Source of the DNA: Desulfobacterales bacterium RIFOXYA12_FULL_46_15
Lineage (GTDB): Bacteria > Desulfobacterota > Desulfobacteria > Desulfobacterales > Desulfobacteraceae
Reading direction: 5' to 3'
Assembly: GCA_001799395.1 (NCBI GenBank)
Contig: MGTJ01000028.1
Location: 1 to 62,927, forward strand
DNA: 62,927 nucleotides
This document shows, in pieces, positions 16,826 through 25,971 of this stretch. How positions within the stretch are numbered: the stretch's first letter is position 1; every line of letters starts with the position of its first letter. The position numbers and the translations under genes were made by a program. Below the pieces are notes generated by a model that ran no database searches, was not told where the DNA came from, and worked only from the letters and a program-made list of their open reading frames with translations.

Positions 16826-18563
16826 GATTAATGAAAAAAATGAATATATGAAATCCGAATATCGATATTATCTCAGAGTGATATGCTTTTTTGTGATTCT
16901 ATGGTCGCTCTGCCTAACAGCTTGTGTAAAATCTCCTGTTCAAACTGTTCCTGAAAAAGAAAAAACTATTGTTAAACCATTGGAACCTGTTGAAAAAAAA
17001 GAAGATGAGTTTTCAAAGCCATCCGTTATTCAAGCATTATCTGCTGAGGCGGAAAAATTTTTTTCCCAGAAAAATTTCAAGGATGCCTTGTCCATTTATG
17101 ATCAATTGCTTTTAAAGGTAAATGAAGAGAAACAACTTGAAATCATTTCTAAAATTGAATCCGTTCTTTCTAAAACACCGACAAAGGATTTGGAGGAATG
17201 GAGTGGAATGAAAGATGTCCATATCCCCAAAGCACTTATTCTATATTTTCTGGGTTTAAACCATGCCCTTGAAAATAATCCCGGGAAATCTAAAGAAGCA
17301 CTTGAAATATATATATCCCAATATCCTGACCATTATTACTATTATGAAGCATTGGACCTTCTGGACACGGTAAAAAAATCCATTTTCAGCAAGGATACCA
17401 TCGGCTGCCTTCTGCCTTTAACAGGAAAATACGCTGCTTTCGGACAAAGGGCATTGACGGGAATACAGCTTGCAGTTCATGAACTGTCTAATAAATATTC
17501 CAGGGAATTTAAAATTATTGTCTTCGACACCCAGGCAGATTCCGGTCTGGCCATTGAAGGGGTCAGGCAATTATATCAGAGCAATGTTGCCGCCATTATC
17601 GGGCCTTTATTAATGGAAGGGGAGGCCGGAAAAGAGGCTGAAAAACTAAAAATACCGATGATAGCATTAACTCAGAAAACTGATTTTCCCCTTCAGGGAG
17701 ACTATCTATTTGCCAATTTTATAAACCCGGAGATGCAGGTTCAAGTTCTGGGTAATTATATTTTTTCCAACCTTGGAATAAAAAAGGTAGCCATTCTTTA
17801 CCCGGATGAAAAATACGGAATTAAATATATGGAACTTTTTTTGGAGGCTGCCAGGGAATATGGAGGGGAAATTGTCGGGATAGAACCCTATGACGGGAAA
17901 AAAACAAATTTTACAGTTCCTATCAAGAAACTGACAGAGGAATTTTCCCCGGTCCCGGGATCTATTGATTCGCCGCTTGCAAATTCAGAAGGAACTGCTG
18001 ACCTAAGTGAGGGTCAAAAAAGCTATCTGATGGAAAATGAAGATGAAACAGAATTATCAAAAAGGAAAAAAGCAGACACTAAGTCAAAGATTCATTTCCA
18101 GGCTCTGTTTATTCCGGATTCTCCTTCCAGGGTCAGTCTGATCCTCTCTCAATTCGCATTTAATGATGCAAGGGACATATACCTGATCGGAACCAACCTT
18201 TGGCATGATGAATCCTTTTTAAAGATTGTAAAAGGCTATAATAAAAAAGTCATTATTCCGGATGGTTTTCTCGATAGTAGTCAAAACCCTGTTACAGGAG
18301 AGTTTTCAAAAAATTTTGAATCCCTGTTTAATCATAAACCCCAATTTCTTGAAGCTATTTCTTATGATACGGCTTCAATTCTTTTTATAACTGCCATGGA
18401 TGAAGATGTTGATTCGCGGGAAGCCTTAAAGAATGCTTTAAAAAAGAAACGCATCTATGAAGGCGTTACAGGGCATACAATGTTTGATGAACAAGGGATT
18501 GCCCACAGGCCTCTTTTTCTTATGACCGTTAAAAATGGAGAATTTGTTGAAATCACTCAGTGA
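16824..18563 (+). CDS. Lipoprotein with TPR-like and periplasmic-binding domains (LpoA/LppC-like)
   Basis: This 579-residue envelope lipoprotein has a lipobox LCLTAC (Cys34), a helical TPR-like part (about residues 70-180), and a Leu/Ile/Val-binding-protein fold starting near TIGCLLPLTGKYAAFGQRAL. That architecture matches LpoA, the outer-membrane activator of penicillin-binding protein 1a, and related ligand-binding proteins. The middle holds a low-complexity insert (near residues 375-415). ATG at 16824 and ATG 16848 are both possible starts; neither has a clear ribosome-binding site. Its end overlaps the convergent phosphofructokinase gene by 11 bases. Confidence 0.78.
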   Translation: MINEKNEYMKSEYRYYLRVICFFVILWSLCLTACVKSPVQTVPEKEKTIVKPLEPVEKKEDEFSKPSVIQALSAEAEKFFSQKNFKDALSIYDQLLLKVNEEKQLEIISKIESVLSKTPTKDLEEWSGMKDVHIPKALILYFLGLNHALENNPGKSKEALEIYISQYPDHYYYYEALDLLDTVKKSIFSKDTIGCLLPLTGKYAAFGQRALTGIQLAVHELSNKYSREFKIIVFDTQADSGLAIEGVRQLYQSNVAAIIGPLLMEGEAGKEAEKLKIPMIALTQKTDFPLQGDYLFANFINPEMQVQVLGNYIFSNLGIKKVAILYPDEKYGIKYMELFLEAAREYGGEIVGIEPYDGKKTNFTVPIKKLTEEFSPVPGSIDSPLANSEGTADLSEGQKSYLMENEDETELSKRKKADTKSKIHFQALFIPDSPSRVSLILSQFAFNDARDIYLIGTNLWHDESFLKIVKGYNKKVIIPDGFLDSSQNPVTGEFSKNFESLFNHKPQFLEAISYDTASILFITAMDEDVDSREALKNALKKKRIYEGVTGHTMFDEQGIAHRPLFLMTVKNGEFVEITQ

Positions 18564-19881
18564 AATAGGCATCCTGACCCGTTGCTTCCAATACTGACTG
18601 CCAGAGACGTCCATTCGGGTCCAGATGCTTTCTTTTCCCGGCTGAAGCATCCATGGGGACATGGACATAATGATTATTCCAAAAGCTGATCAGAAGTTTT
18701 GTTTTGCCGGCCATTCCGGCATGGACGGCTTCCCTGCCGAGAAAACCGCAAAAAACACTGTCGTTAGCGTTGGCCGGAAGACTTCTGATAATATAACTCG
18801 GGTCAATGTATTTTAAGGATATGGGAATATCCTTTGCTTTAAACCATTGAGATATCTTATCTTTAAGAAAAAGACCTATATCCATGAGGACGACATTGCC
18901 GGAAGGGTCATATTGCTTTTCCTGATCTTCAAATAGAGTCTGGCCGGCTCCTTCTGCTACGATGATAACTGCATGTTTCCGGTGGAGAATTCTATTTTCC
19001 AAGGCCTGTAAAAACCCGGTTTTTCCATATAAAAAAAAATCGACCTCGGGAATAAGAACAAAATTGGCATCCTGCTGGGCTAGTGCGGCGGTTGCTGCCA
19101 GAAATCCCGAATGCCTTCCCATGAGTTTGATCAATCCTATGCCATAGGGATATGCTTCAGCCTCATTGTGAGCCCCTTTGATGGCAAGGGTGGCAACATC
19201 TACGGCCGTATCAAACCCGAAGGACCTGGACACAAGATGGATATCATTGTCTATGGTTTTAGGAATACCTATGATGGATATTTTAAGATTCCTATTTTCG
19301 ATTTCCTCAGCAATTTTTTTTGAAGCCATAAGGGTCCCGTCACCACCCACCATGAACAGGATGCTGATATTCATTCTTTCAAGACAATCGACGATGGTTC
19401 CAATATCCTGGGTTCCTCGTGAAGAGCCTAACATGGACCCCCCGGTATTCTGGATCCCGGATACGGAATGAGGATTTAAATCCACAACATCATGTTCAAA
19501 ATCAGGAATAAAACCCTGGAGTCCGTGTTTGATTCCATAAATGGTTTTAACATTATAAATATGAAATAACTCTAAAACAATGGATCGAATAATGTCGTTC
19601 AGACCGGGGCATAGTCCTCCGCAAGTGGCAATGGCGCATTTGAGCTTGCTTGGATCAAAATATATTTTTTCCCTTGGACCAGCCTGATCAAAACTGACGA
19701 TTTTCTTTTTGTCATGATAATTCTGTTCCAATCGATCCAATTGAACATCCACAATAATTCTTTCTTTATCTGAAACAAAAAGCTTTTCACGCTCTCCCGG
19801 TTTGATCCGTTTTTTTAAAGGAGAAATGATTTTAGCTTCTCCAAGGGTTGGGATATCCGTATTAAATTCAAATTCCCTCAT
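18553..19881 (-). CDS. 6-phosphofructokinase, long (TP0108/trypanosomatid) type
   Basis: This 442-residue enzyme phosphorylates fructose 6-phosphate. Motifs are ATCGGLCPGLND, GIQNTGGSMLGSSRG, MVGGDGTL, GIPKTIDNDI and KLMGRHSGFLA. The Gly in GGDGT usually marks ATP use, while the Lys in PKTIDND resembles pyrophosphate enzymes; the long clade with both (Treponema TP0108, trypanosomes) is ATP-dependent, so ATP is more likely. The N-terminal 80 residues are clade-specific. The start shares one base with the kdsD stop (TAATG), so they are coupled. Confidence 0.85.
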   Translation of the reverse strand: MREFEFNTDIPTLGEAKIISPLKKRIKPGEREKLFVSDKERIIVDVQLDRLEQNYHDKKKIVSFDQAGPREKIYFDPSKLKCAIATCGGLCPGLNDIIRSIVLELFHIYNVKTIYGIKHGLQGFIPDFEHDVVDLNPHSVSGIQNTGGSMLGSSRGTQDIGTIVDCLERMNISILFMVGGDGTLMASKKIAEEIENRNLKISIIGIPKTIDNDIHLVSRSFGFDTAVDVATLAIKGAHNEAEAYPYGIGLIKLMGRHSGFLAATAALAQQDANFVLIPEVDFFLYGKTGFLQALENRILHRKHAVIIVAEGAGQTLFEDQEKQYDPSGNVVLMDIGLFLKDKISQWFKAKDIPISLKYIDPSYIIRSLPANANDSVFCGFLGREAVHAGMAGKTKLLISFWNNHYVHVPMDASAGKRKHLDPNGRLWQSVLEATGQDAYFTE

Positions 19882-20861
19882 TAAGTGCCTCCATTAAATT
19901 GAAATGATCCTTTTCCAAGTATATCATGCAGATGTAAAAGCCCGACGAGCCTGTTTCGATCATCAACTACGGGAAGAACGGTTATTTGATGTTTCTCCAT
20001 CAGATTCAATGCTTCATATAAAAATGAATCTGCTTGTAAGGAGTGAGGATTGTCCGTCATGACCTGGTCTACCGATCGGGTTGTAAAATTGCTTTGGTTT
20101 TCAGCAATGCAATGTCTGATATCACCGTCTGTAATAATTCCTTTCAGTTTTTTTTCCATATCAAGGACAAGTACGGCACCCAATCTTAATCTGTCCATTT
20201 CCTGTATGGCTGTTTCCATGGGAGAACCTGTCAGTACCCAGGGAGCTCCAGAGGCTTCAAACATGATCTCTCCCACCTGGCAAGATAGGCGCTGGCCTAG
20301 TGCGCCGCCGGGGTGAGATTTTATAAAGTCACTTTTTTTAAATTTTTTTTTGGTAATTAATACGACAGCTAACGCATCCCCCATGGCAAGCTGGGCTGTT
20401 GTACTGGAGGTAGGTGCCATATTAAAAGGACAGGCTTCCTTCTCAACTCCTGTATCAATAACTATATCACATATTCTGGCCATGGAAGACCTGGTATTCC
20501 CTGTAAATCCGGCAAGCCTGCACCCGATATTCTTGATCAGGGGCAAAAGTTGAATAAGCTCCGTGGTTTCTCCGCTATTGGAAATGGCAATAAAAAAATC
20601 GTCCCGGCTCACCATCCCAAGATCCCCATGAAGAGCTTCCACCGGATGTAGAAAAATTGAATTCGTTCCTGTGCTGAGGAGTGTGGCTGCAATTTTTTTT
20701 CCAATAAGACCTGATTTTCCAATGCCGGATATGATGACCCGGCCGGTAGAGTTTAATATCCCGTTTACAAGGTCCTCAAAAGATGAATTAATGGTGCGAG
20801 TCAGTCTTAATATGCTGTCCGCTTCAATTTTCAATACTTCCTTTGCTTGATCGATAATCAT
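19881..20861 (-). CDS. kdsD: Arabinose-5-phosphate isomerase
   Basis: KdsD (326 residues) makes arabinose 5-phosphate from ribulose 5-phosphate, first step toward the Kdo sugar of lipopolysaccharide. It has an SIS domain (RVIISGIGKSGLIGKKIAATL, HGDLGMVSRDDFFIAISNSGET, SHPGGALGQRL) and two CBS repeats (about residues 205-320). Lipid A genes lie further on in this window. It is translationally coupled to the phosphofructokinase. Confidence 0.92.
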   Translation of the reverse strand: MIIDQAKEVLKIEADSILRLTRTINSSFEDLVNGILNSTGRVIISGIGKSGLIGKKIAATLLSTGTNSIFLHPVEALHGDLGMVSRDDFFIAISNSGETTELIQLLPLIKNIGCRLAGFTGNTRSSMARICDIVIDTGVEKEACPFNMAPTSSTTAQLAMGDALAVVLITKKKFKKSDFIKSHPGGALGQRLSCQVGEIMFEASGAPWVLTGSPMETAIQEMDRLRLGAVLVLDMEKKLKGIITDGDIRHCIAENQSNFTTRSVDQVMTDNPHSLQADSFLYEALNLMEKHQITVLPVVDDRNRLVGLLHLHDILGKGSFQFNGGT

Positions 20862-20972
20862 GATTGGCTGCTGTCTATTCTGTTTGTTAATAAGTGTTGA
20901 ACATATTTTTATATATACAGGACCTGATTTATTTTTTATATAAAAATATTATCTCCCTGTAGCAAGCAAATA

Positions 20973-21001
20973 TTGACAATAACCAATTGCTGTGATATCA
21001 G
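20973..21001 (+). promoter_or_regulatory. Promoter of the PxxKW protein gene
   Basis: TTGACA (20973-20978) and TATCAG (20996-21001) with 17 bp spacing lie about 95 bases before the start codon. The -35 is perfect, the -10 weak. The rest of the 235-base gap between kdsD and this gene is A+T-rich with no other feature seen. Confidence 0.45.
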
Positions 21002-21096
21002 AATAAGGTTTAATTTCATCAAAAGGTGATTAAAAAACAAACAAGAAACATCAATTTATTGATATTGAATAAATTAAAACTATAGGACAAACAATT

Positions 21097-21369
21097 ATGA
21101 TTTGTACAACAGTAAGAGAAGGTGACGATTGTGTATTCATGACCGCAAAGGGATGCAGTTACAATGAAGGTGCCTGCCTTCCGATCGTTGAGGAATGCAA
21201 TGGGTGTCAGAGGGTTTCAAAATTCGAAACAGGTATGTATTGTACTGCTGCTCCGGATCCATCACTAAAATGGAAAAACGGAATCTGTAATGTAGCGACT
21301 CATGTCAAAGCAGTTGAAGTCGTTAAAAAACAGAAACTTAACCCGATTAAAGCATCAAAAAGACGATAA
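21097..21369 (+). CDS. PxxKW family cysteine-rich protein
   Basis: The 90-residue protein has eight cysteines in the first 65 residues (including CVFMTAKGC, CLPIVEECNGC, MYCTAAPDPSLKW, GICNVATH) and a basic tail (KASKRR). The PDPSLKW stretch fits the PxxKW cysteine-rich family of anaerobic deltaproteobacteria, whose function is unknown; the cysteines probably bind metal or an iron-sulfur cluster. It stands alone between its own promoter and terminator. Confidence 0.8.
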   Translation: MICTTVREGDDCVFMTAKGCSYNEGACLPIVEECNGCQRVSKFETGMYCTAAPDPSLKWKNGICNVATHVKAVEVVKKQKLNPIKASKRR

Positions 21370-21390
21370 CCTTCATATTCCGGTTTTCTT

Positions 21391-21435
21391 AAAACTCTGT
21401 GGTTTTTGTATGATATAACTGCAGAGTTTTTTTTT
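21391..21435 (+). terminator. Rho-independent terminator after the PxxKW gene
   Basis: AAAACTCTG pairs with CAGAGTTTT across a 22-base loop, followed by a run of T. It starts 21 bases past the stop codon. Confidence 0.75.
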
Positions 21436-21499
21436 GATAAATGATTTTAATAATTTGCTGTAATTTTTTTTCCTTTATAAAGGGTATTAGAAGTGATCT

Positions 21500-22810
21500 A
21501 TGAATCCCATTGCCCAAGAACTCAATGACATTATCAATGGTTCCAATCCTCATATATTTGAAATGTTGAGCGATATGGGAAAAGCCTTATTTTTTCCAAA
21601 GGGTATCTTAACTCAGAGTGCTGAAGCAAAAGAGAAAGCTCGAAAAATAAATGCAACCATTGGTATCGCAAAAGAAGGAGGGCATGTCTTAAGCCTTCCT
21701 TCCATTACTCAATACATCCAGGGCATTGACTCGGATGAATATCTTCCCTATGCATCATCCTATGGCATTCCAGCACTCCGAAAGAAATGGAAAGAAGAAC
21801 TTGTTATAAAAAACCCCTTGCTGAATAATAAGAATATCAGCCTTCCGGTTGTTACTTCCGGCATCACCCATGGGATCAGTATCCTTTCAGACATGTGGAT
21901 TGATAAAAACGATGTGGTTATCTTACCGGACATGTTCTGGGGAAACTATTCTCTGACCTTCTGTGTCCTAAACAGCGCACGAATTGTACATTATTCAGCC
22001 TATGATGAAAATCTGACTTGTTTTAATATCAAATCTTTTGAAAAAGTAATTCGGGAACAAGCCAAGCTGAATGATAAAATCGTCACTGTTCTGAATTTCC
22101 CTCATAACCCGACAGGATACTCCTTAAGCAGACCGGAAGCAGAGCAGGTCGCTGACATTCTGATTGATGTTGCTCAAAAAGGAACAAAAATAGTGGTCGG
22201 TTGTGATGATGCATACTTTGGACTTTTTTTTGAAGATGAAACCGGCAAGGAATCAATCTTTGCAAAGATTGCAGGCGCGGACAAACGGATTGTGGCAATA
22301 AAAATTGATGGCGCCACAAAAGAAGACTATGTCTGGGGATTTCGAACCGGTTTTGTTACCTATGGGGTTTATTGTGATAACAGCATGGTTTATGAATCGC
22401 TGGAAAAGAAAACTGCCGGATGTATCCGGGGCAATATTTCCAATTGCTCTCATTTAAGCCAAACTATCCTTTTAAAATCTATGGCTGATGATAATTATGA
22501 AATATATAAAAAAGAAAAATTCGAACTTCTTAAGAAACGGGCTCAAAAGATAAAACAAATTTTAATCAACCCGAAGTATAAAGAAGCTTTCGATGTCTAT
22601 CCGTTTAATTCAGGATATTTCATGTGTATCAGGCTCAAGGATGTGAATGCGGAAAAGCTAAGGCTCCATCTTTTAGATCACTATGAAACCGGGCTCATCT
22701 CTTTAGGAGATCAAAATATCAGAATTGCCTTCTCCTGCCTTGAAATTAGTGACATAGAACCCTTGTTTGACATTATTCTGAGTGGTATCAATGACCTGAG
22801 AAGAGGCTGA
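21500..22810 (+). CDS. PLP-dependent aminotransferase, class I/II
   Basis: This 436-residue fold-type I aminotransferase has the PLP-pocket stretch VLNFPHNPTGYSLS, GCDDAYFG and KIDGATKEDYVWGFRTGF, where the Lys in DGATKEDY is the probable Schiff-base lysine. The substrate cannot be inferred; family members include aspartate and aromatic aminotransferases. It is followed five bases later by the ClC channel gene. Confidence 0.85.
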   Translation: MNPIAQELNDIINGSNPHIFEMLSDMGKALFFPKGILTQSAEAKEKARKINATIGIAKEGGHVLSLPSITQYIQGIDSDEYLPYASSYGIPALRKKWKEELVIKNPLLNNKNISLPVVTSGITHGISILSDMWIDKNDVVILPDMFWGNYSLTFCVLNSARIVHYSAYDENLTCFNIKSFEKVIREQAKLNDKIVTVLNFPHNPTGYSLSRPEAEQVADILIDVAQKGTKIVVGCDDAYFGLFFEDETGKESIFAKIAGADKRIVAIKIDGATKEDYVWGFRTGFVTYGVYCDNSMVYESLEKKTAGCIRGNISNCSHLSQTILLKSMADDNYEIYKKEKFELLKKRAQKIKQILINPKYKEAFDVYPFNSGYFMCIRLKDVNAEKLRLHLLDHYETGLISLGDQNIRIAFSCLEISDIEPLFDIILSGINDLRRG

Positions 22811-22815
22811 GTTTA

Positions 22816-24603
22816 ATGGAATTCATGAAAAAAGCAGGATCAGGCGATGTAACAATTGCAGGGAAATGGCTTTTTCGTTTTGTTCTAATCGGTATTGTTG
22901 CCGGGTTTGGTGCAGTAATTTTTCATTATCTGTGCAGCCTTGGCATGCATTATTTTCTGGATATGATGGCAGGCTACCGACCTGATTCTCCTGCCGGTGA
23001 ACATCTTCTTTTGCCTCACACACAAACTCCGTTTAATCGCTGGGTGCTGTTAATTCTGCCAGCTCTGGGTGGTCTTGTCAGTGGCTGGATCGTATACACC
23101 TTTGCCCCGGAAGCTGAGGGCCATGGTACAGATGCCGCCATCGATGCTTATCATCACAAAGGGGGAATTGTACGCGGAAGAATACCCATTGTGAAAACTA
23201 TTGCTTCTACAATCACATTGACAACCGGAGGGTCAGGGGGTAGGGAGGGTCCAATTGCTCAAATTGGAGCAGGTTTTGGATCATTTTTAGCCGGGAAATT
23301 AAAGCTTTCTGAAAGAGAAAGAAGAATTATGATGGCTGCGGGTATTGGTGCCGGAGTCGGCAGTATTTTTCGAGCCCCTCTGGCAGGAGCGCTTTTTGCT
23401 GCAGAAGTGCTCTATCGTGACCCTGATTTTGAGTCTGAGGTCCTTATCCCGGCAGGGATTTCTTCGGTAGTAGCCTATTGCATTTTCTGTCTTGTATTTG
23501 GATGGGGAGCATTATTTGATTCTCCAGCTTTAAAATTTCAAAACCCATTGGAATTGGGGCCCTATACTGTTCTTTCTGTAATTCTGGTTTTGGCAGCAAT
23601 TTTTTATATTAAAATTTTTTACAGTGTAATCGGTATATTTAAAAAAATTCAAATCCCGAATTTTCTCAAACCGGCCATTGGTGGGCTTATTACCGGGGTT
23701 ATCGGTTTTTTTCTTCCGAATACGCTTGCTTTTGGTTATGGATATATCCAGAAAGCAATTATTGGTGAACTTACAATTACCGCTCTTATGCTTCTGGCAG
23801 TTGGAAAAATATTTACAACTGCTTTTTCCATTGGTTCAGGGGGCAGTGGTGGTGTTTTCGGTCCTTCCATTGTCATCGGAGGCGCCTTGGGAGGAGCTGT
23901 CGGTAAATTATTCCACCTTTTCATTCCTGCGGTTGTGACTCAACCCGCTTCTTTTGTGATTGTCGGGATGGCTGGTTTTTTTTCCGCAGTATCGAATGCT
24001 CCCATTTCAACTATTATTTTTATCAGTGAGATCACCAATTCTTATCATTTATTATTACCCAGCCTTCTAGTCTGCTCCCTTTGTTATCTTTTAAGCCGGA
24101 AATGGACAATTTTTCATAATCAGGTCAAATCAAGAATTGATTCACCTGCTCATGCCGGTGAATTCATGATGGACATCCTCGAAACTATAAAAGTCGAAAA
24201 TTTGGGGCATCTAGTTAAGGAAGTTTTGTGTGTTAATGAAGATATGCCCTTTAGTGAATTTAAAAATAAAATATTCACTCATACCAAACAACATTATTTC
24301 CCTGTAATCAACCGGCTTGGAAAATTCTGTGGTATTTTTTCTTCTACTGATATCAGGGAAGTCATTTTTACACATCATATTGAAGACTTGGTTGTAATGA
24401 AAGATATTATGGTATCTGATATTATTTCTACAACACTTTCCGAAAATCTTAATACGGTTTTAATAAAGCTGACCCAAAAAAATATTGATGCATTACCTGT
24501 TTTGCATGAAGAAGACTCAAGTCATCTGATCGGTTTAATTTACAGGCGGGATATCATTGCTTATTACAACCATCATATTAGAAAAATCAAAGCTCAGCAA
24601 TAA
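22816..24603 (+). CDS. ClC-family chloride channel or H+/Cl- antiporter with CBS domains
   Basis: The 595-residue membrane protein has the ClC signatures GSGGREGPIAQIG (with the gating glutamate) and GSGGSGGVFGPSIVIGG, about ten hydrophobic segments, and a cytoplasmic CBS pair from about residue 455 onward. Such proteins move chloride, fluoride or other anions; the ion is not clear here. GAGG stands before the ATG. It overlaps the end of the convergent truA by 10 bases. Confidence 0.92.
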   Translation: MEFMKKAGSGDVTIAGKWLFRFVLIGIVAGFGAVIFHYLCSLGMHYFLDMMAGYRPDSPAGEHLLLPHTQTPFNRWVLLILPALGGLVSGWIVYTFAPEAEGHGTDAAIDAYHHKGGIVRGRIPIVKTIASTITLTTGGSGGREGPIAQIGAGFGSFLAGKLKLSERERRIMMAAGIGAGVGSIFRAPLAGALFAAEVLYRDPDFESEVLIPAGISSVVAYCIFCLVFGWGALFDSPALKFQNPLELGPYTVLSVILVLAAIFYIKIFYSVIGIFKKIQIPNFLKPAIGGLITGVIGFFLPNTLAFGYGYIQKAIIGELTITALMLLAVGKIFTTAFSIGSGGSGGVFGPSIVIGGALGGAVGKLFHLFIPAVVTQPASFVIVGMAGFFSAVSNAPISTIIFISEITNSYHLLLPSLLVCSLCYLLSRKWTIFHNQVKSRIDSPAHAGEFMMDILETIKVENLGHLVKEVLCVNEDMPFSEFKNKIFTHTKQHYFPVINRLGKFCGIFSSTDIREVIFTHHIEDLVVMKDIMVSDIISTTLSENLNTVLIKLTQKNIDALPVLHEEDSSHLIGLIYRRDIIAYYNHHIRKIKAQQ

Positions 24604-25337
24604 TTGACCTGTTTTAGAAACAATCCGTGGGGTGGGGCAGTGGGACCTGCTTTTGTTCTGTCTTTTGCTTCAAGGATATCTGTAAAATCCTGAACTGATA
24701 TTTTTTTTTGCCCGGCAAGAACAATTGTACCGATCAGATTTCTGACCATATATTTCAGAAAACCACTGGCACAGATTTTAAAAACAAGTCGATCTTCATT
24801 TAATTGACAGACATCGGAAAAAAAAATTTTTCGCGTGGTGCTTGACCTGGGACTGCCTGTATTTTCAAATGACCTGAAATCAAAAACACCTGAAATCGCC
24901 TGACAGCACTGTCTCATTGGTGTGATATCTAGGGGTTGCCGTATATGCCATTGAAATAATGATCCAATGGCACATGGGTCTTCCCGGTTTAAAATAAAAT
25001 AATGGTATTCCTTGGAAATAGCATTATACTGGGCATGAAAATTATCTTCAACAATAGTGCATCCTCTGATGACAACAGGATCTTTAATCATGCTGTTAAC
25101 TGCTTTTTTAATCATATACGGTTCCATATCTGTGTCGGCATGGAAATTTGCAACCTGGCCAAAGGCGTGAACACCGGAATCGGTTCTTCCTGAACCCGTA
25201 ACTCTGATATCCTTGTTGAGTATGCGGCAGAGAACTTTTTCTATTTCGCCCTGAACGGTCTTTTTATCTTTTTGTCTCTGCCAGCCAAAAAAAGAAGTAC
25301 CATCATATTCTACAATAATTTTAAAGTTTTTATTCAT
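24594..25337 (-). CDS. truA: tRNA pseudouridine(38-40) synthase
   Basis: TruA (247 residues) converts U38-40 in the anticodon arm to pseudouridine. The catalytic aspartate is in GSGRTDSGVHAFGQ; YDGTSFFGWQRQ and FKICASGFLKYMVRNLIGT are also typical. It overlaps the MarR gene stop by eight bases, so the two are co-transcribed. Confidence 0.94.
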   Translation of the reverse strand: MNKNFKIIVEYDGTSFFGWQRQKDKKTVQGEIEKVLCRILNKDIRVTGSGRTDSGVHAFGQVANFHADTDMEPYMIKKAVNSMIKDPVVIRGCTIVEDNFHAQYNAISKEYHYFILNREDPCAIGSLFQWHIRQPLDITPMRQCCQAISGVFDFRSFENTGSPRSSTTRKIFFSDVCQLNEDRLVFKICASGFLKYMVRNLIGTIVLAGQKKISVQDFTDILEAKDRTKAGPTAPPHGLFLKQVNYC

Positions 25338-25776
25338 TCTGATCTGAAAATTCGGATATTTTTTTATTTGCTGTCAAAAGAGTGAAGGATAATTGATTAA
25401 CGGCCCGCTCACCCAGAAGGCCGGTGTATTTCAGGATCAATTGTTTATAGGCCAATGCAAGGGCTTCCTTGATCTCAAGACCTTTTTCACTCGGTGATAT
25501 ATGGGTTGATTTTCCTTGGGTTTCGCGTCTTAATAATTTTTTTTTTTCAAGCGCATCAACAAATCGTGTTATAGTGGACGGGCTAAGATTGAGAAATCGG
25601 CTCAGTTTCTTAGGATTGATACCGGGTGAATCATATACCAGTAATAATAAAGAAGCATGAGCTGGTGATATTTTCAAATGCTTAAATTCAATTTCAGCAA
25701 TCCGCAGTAAGGTTCTTGAAAAAGTTTGGGTATTAAAAAACAGGCAACCTTCAAGAAAATTTTCATTGATTTCCAT
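25330..25776 (-). CDS. MarR-family transcriptional regulator
   Basis: This protein (148 residues from ATG 25776) has the winged-helix core of MarR: ISPAHASLLLLVYDSPGINPKKL, LSPSTITRFVDALEKKKLLRR and the wing THISPSEKG. I chose ATG 25776 because GGAG lies just upstream and the GTG at 25806 falls between the predicted -10 box and the transcription start. The 17-bp direct repeats over its promoter suggest autoregulation. Its ligand is unknown. Confidence 0.87.
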   Translation of the reverse strand: MEINENFLEGCLFFNTQTFSRTLLRIAEIEFKHLKISPAHASLLLLVYDSPGINPKKLSRFLNLSPSTITRFVDALEKKKLLRRETQGKSTHISPSEKGLEIKEALALAYKQLILKYTGLLGERAVNQLSFTLLTANKKISEFSDQNE

Positions 25777-25807
25777 TTTTACTCCAGGATTTAAAATTGT
25801 AGACACA

Positions 25808-25834
25808 ATTATAATGTATGTTCCAATATGTCAA
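25808..25834 (-). promoter_or_regulatory. Promoter of the MarR-truA operon
   Basis: Minus-strand TTGACA (25834-25829) and TATAAT (25813-25808) are both perfect, but the spacer is only 15 bp. Short spacers often mark regulated promoters. Confidence 0.55.
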
Positions 25835-25868
25835 GTTTGGAAAAAATAGTAAATATTTGAAGTTTGGA
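25825..25868. repeat. 17-bp direct repeats, candidate MarR operator
   Basis: AATATGTCAAGTTTGGA (25825-25841) and AATATTTGAAGTTTGGA (25852-25868) agree at 15 of 17 bases and are 27 bp apart. The first overlaps the marR -35 box. Confidence 0.5.
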
Positions 25869-25897
25869 GAAAATTTTATTCTTTGACACATAAAGCA

Positions 25898-25926
25898 TTT
25901 ACACGGAAGGCCCTGAAAAGTATAAT
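25898..25926 (+). promoter_or_regulatory. argJ promoter
   Basis: TTTACA (25898-25903) and a perfect TATAAT (25921-25926) are 17 bp apart, 45 bases before the argJ start. Confidence 0.7.
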
Positions 25927-25971
25927 GCCTTCTCATTATAAGTGCAATCAATTATCCGAAGGAAATTATTT

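Noticed and set aside
21472-21483. CCTTTATAAAGG palindrome before the aminotransferase gene
   Set aside because: It is short and A+T-rich and may be chance; no second copy was seen.
25804-25806. GTG start for the MarR gene
   Set aside because: It falls between the predicted -10 box and the transcription start; ATG 25776 has a GGAG site.
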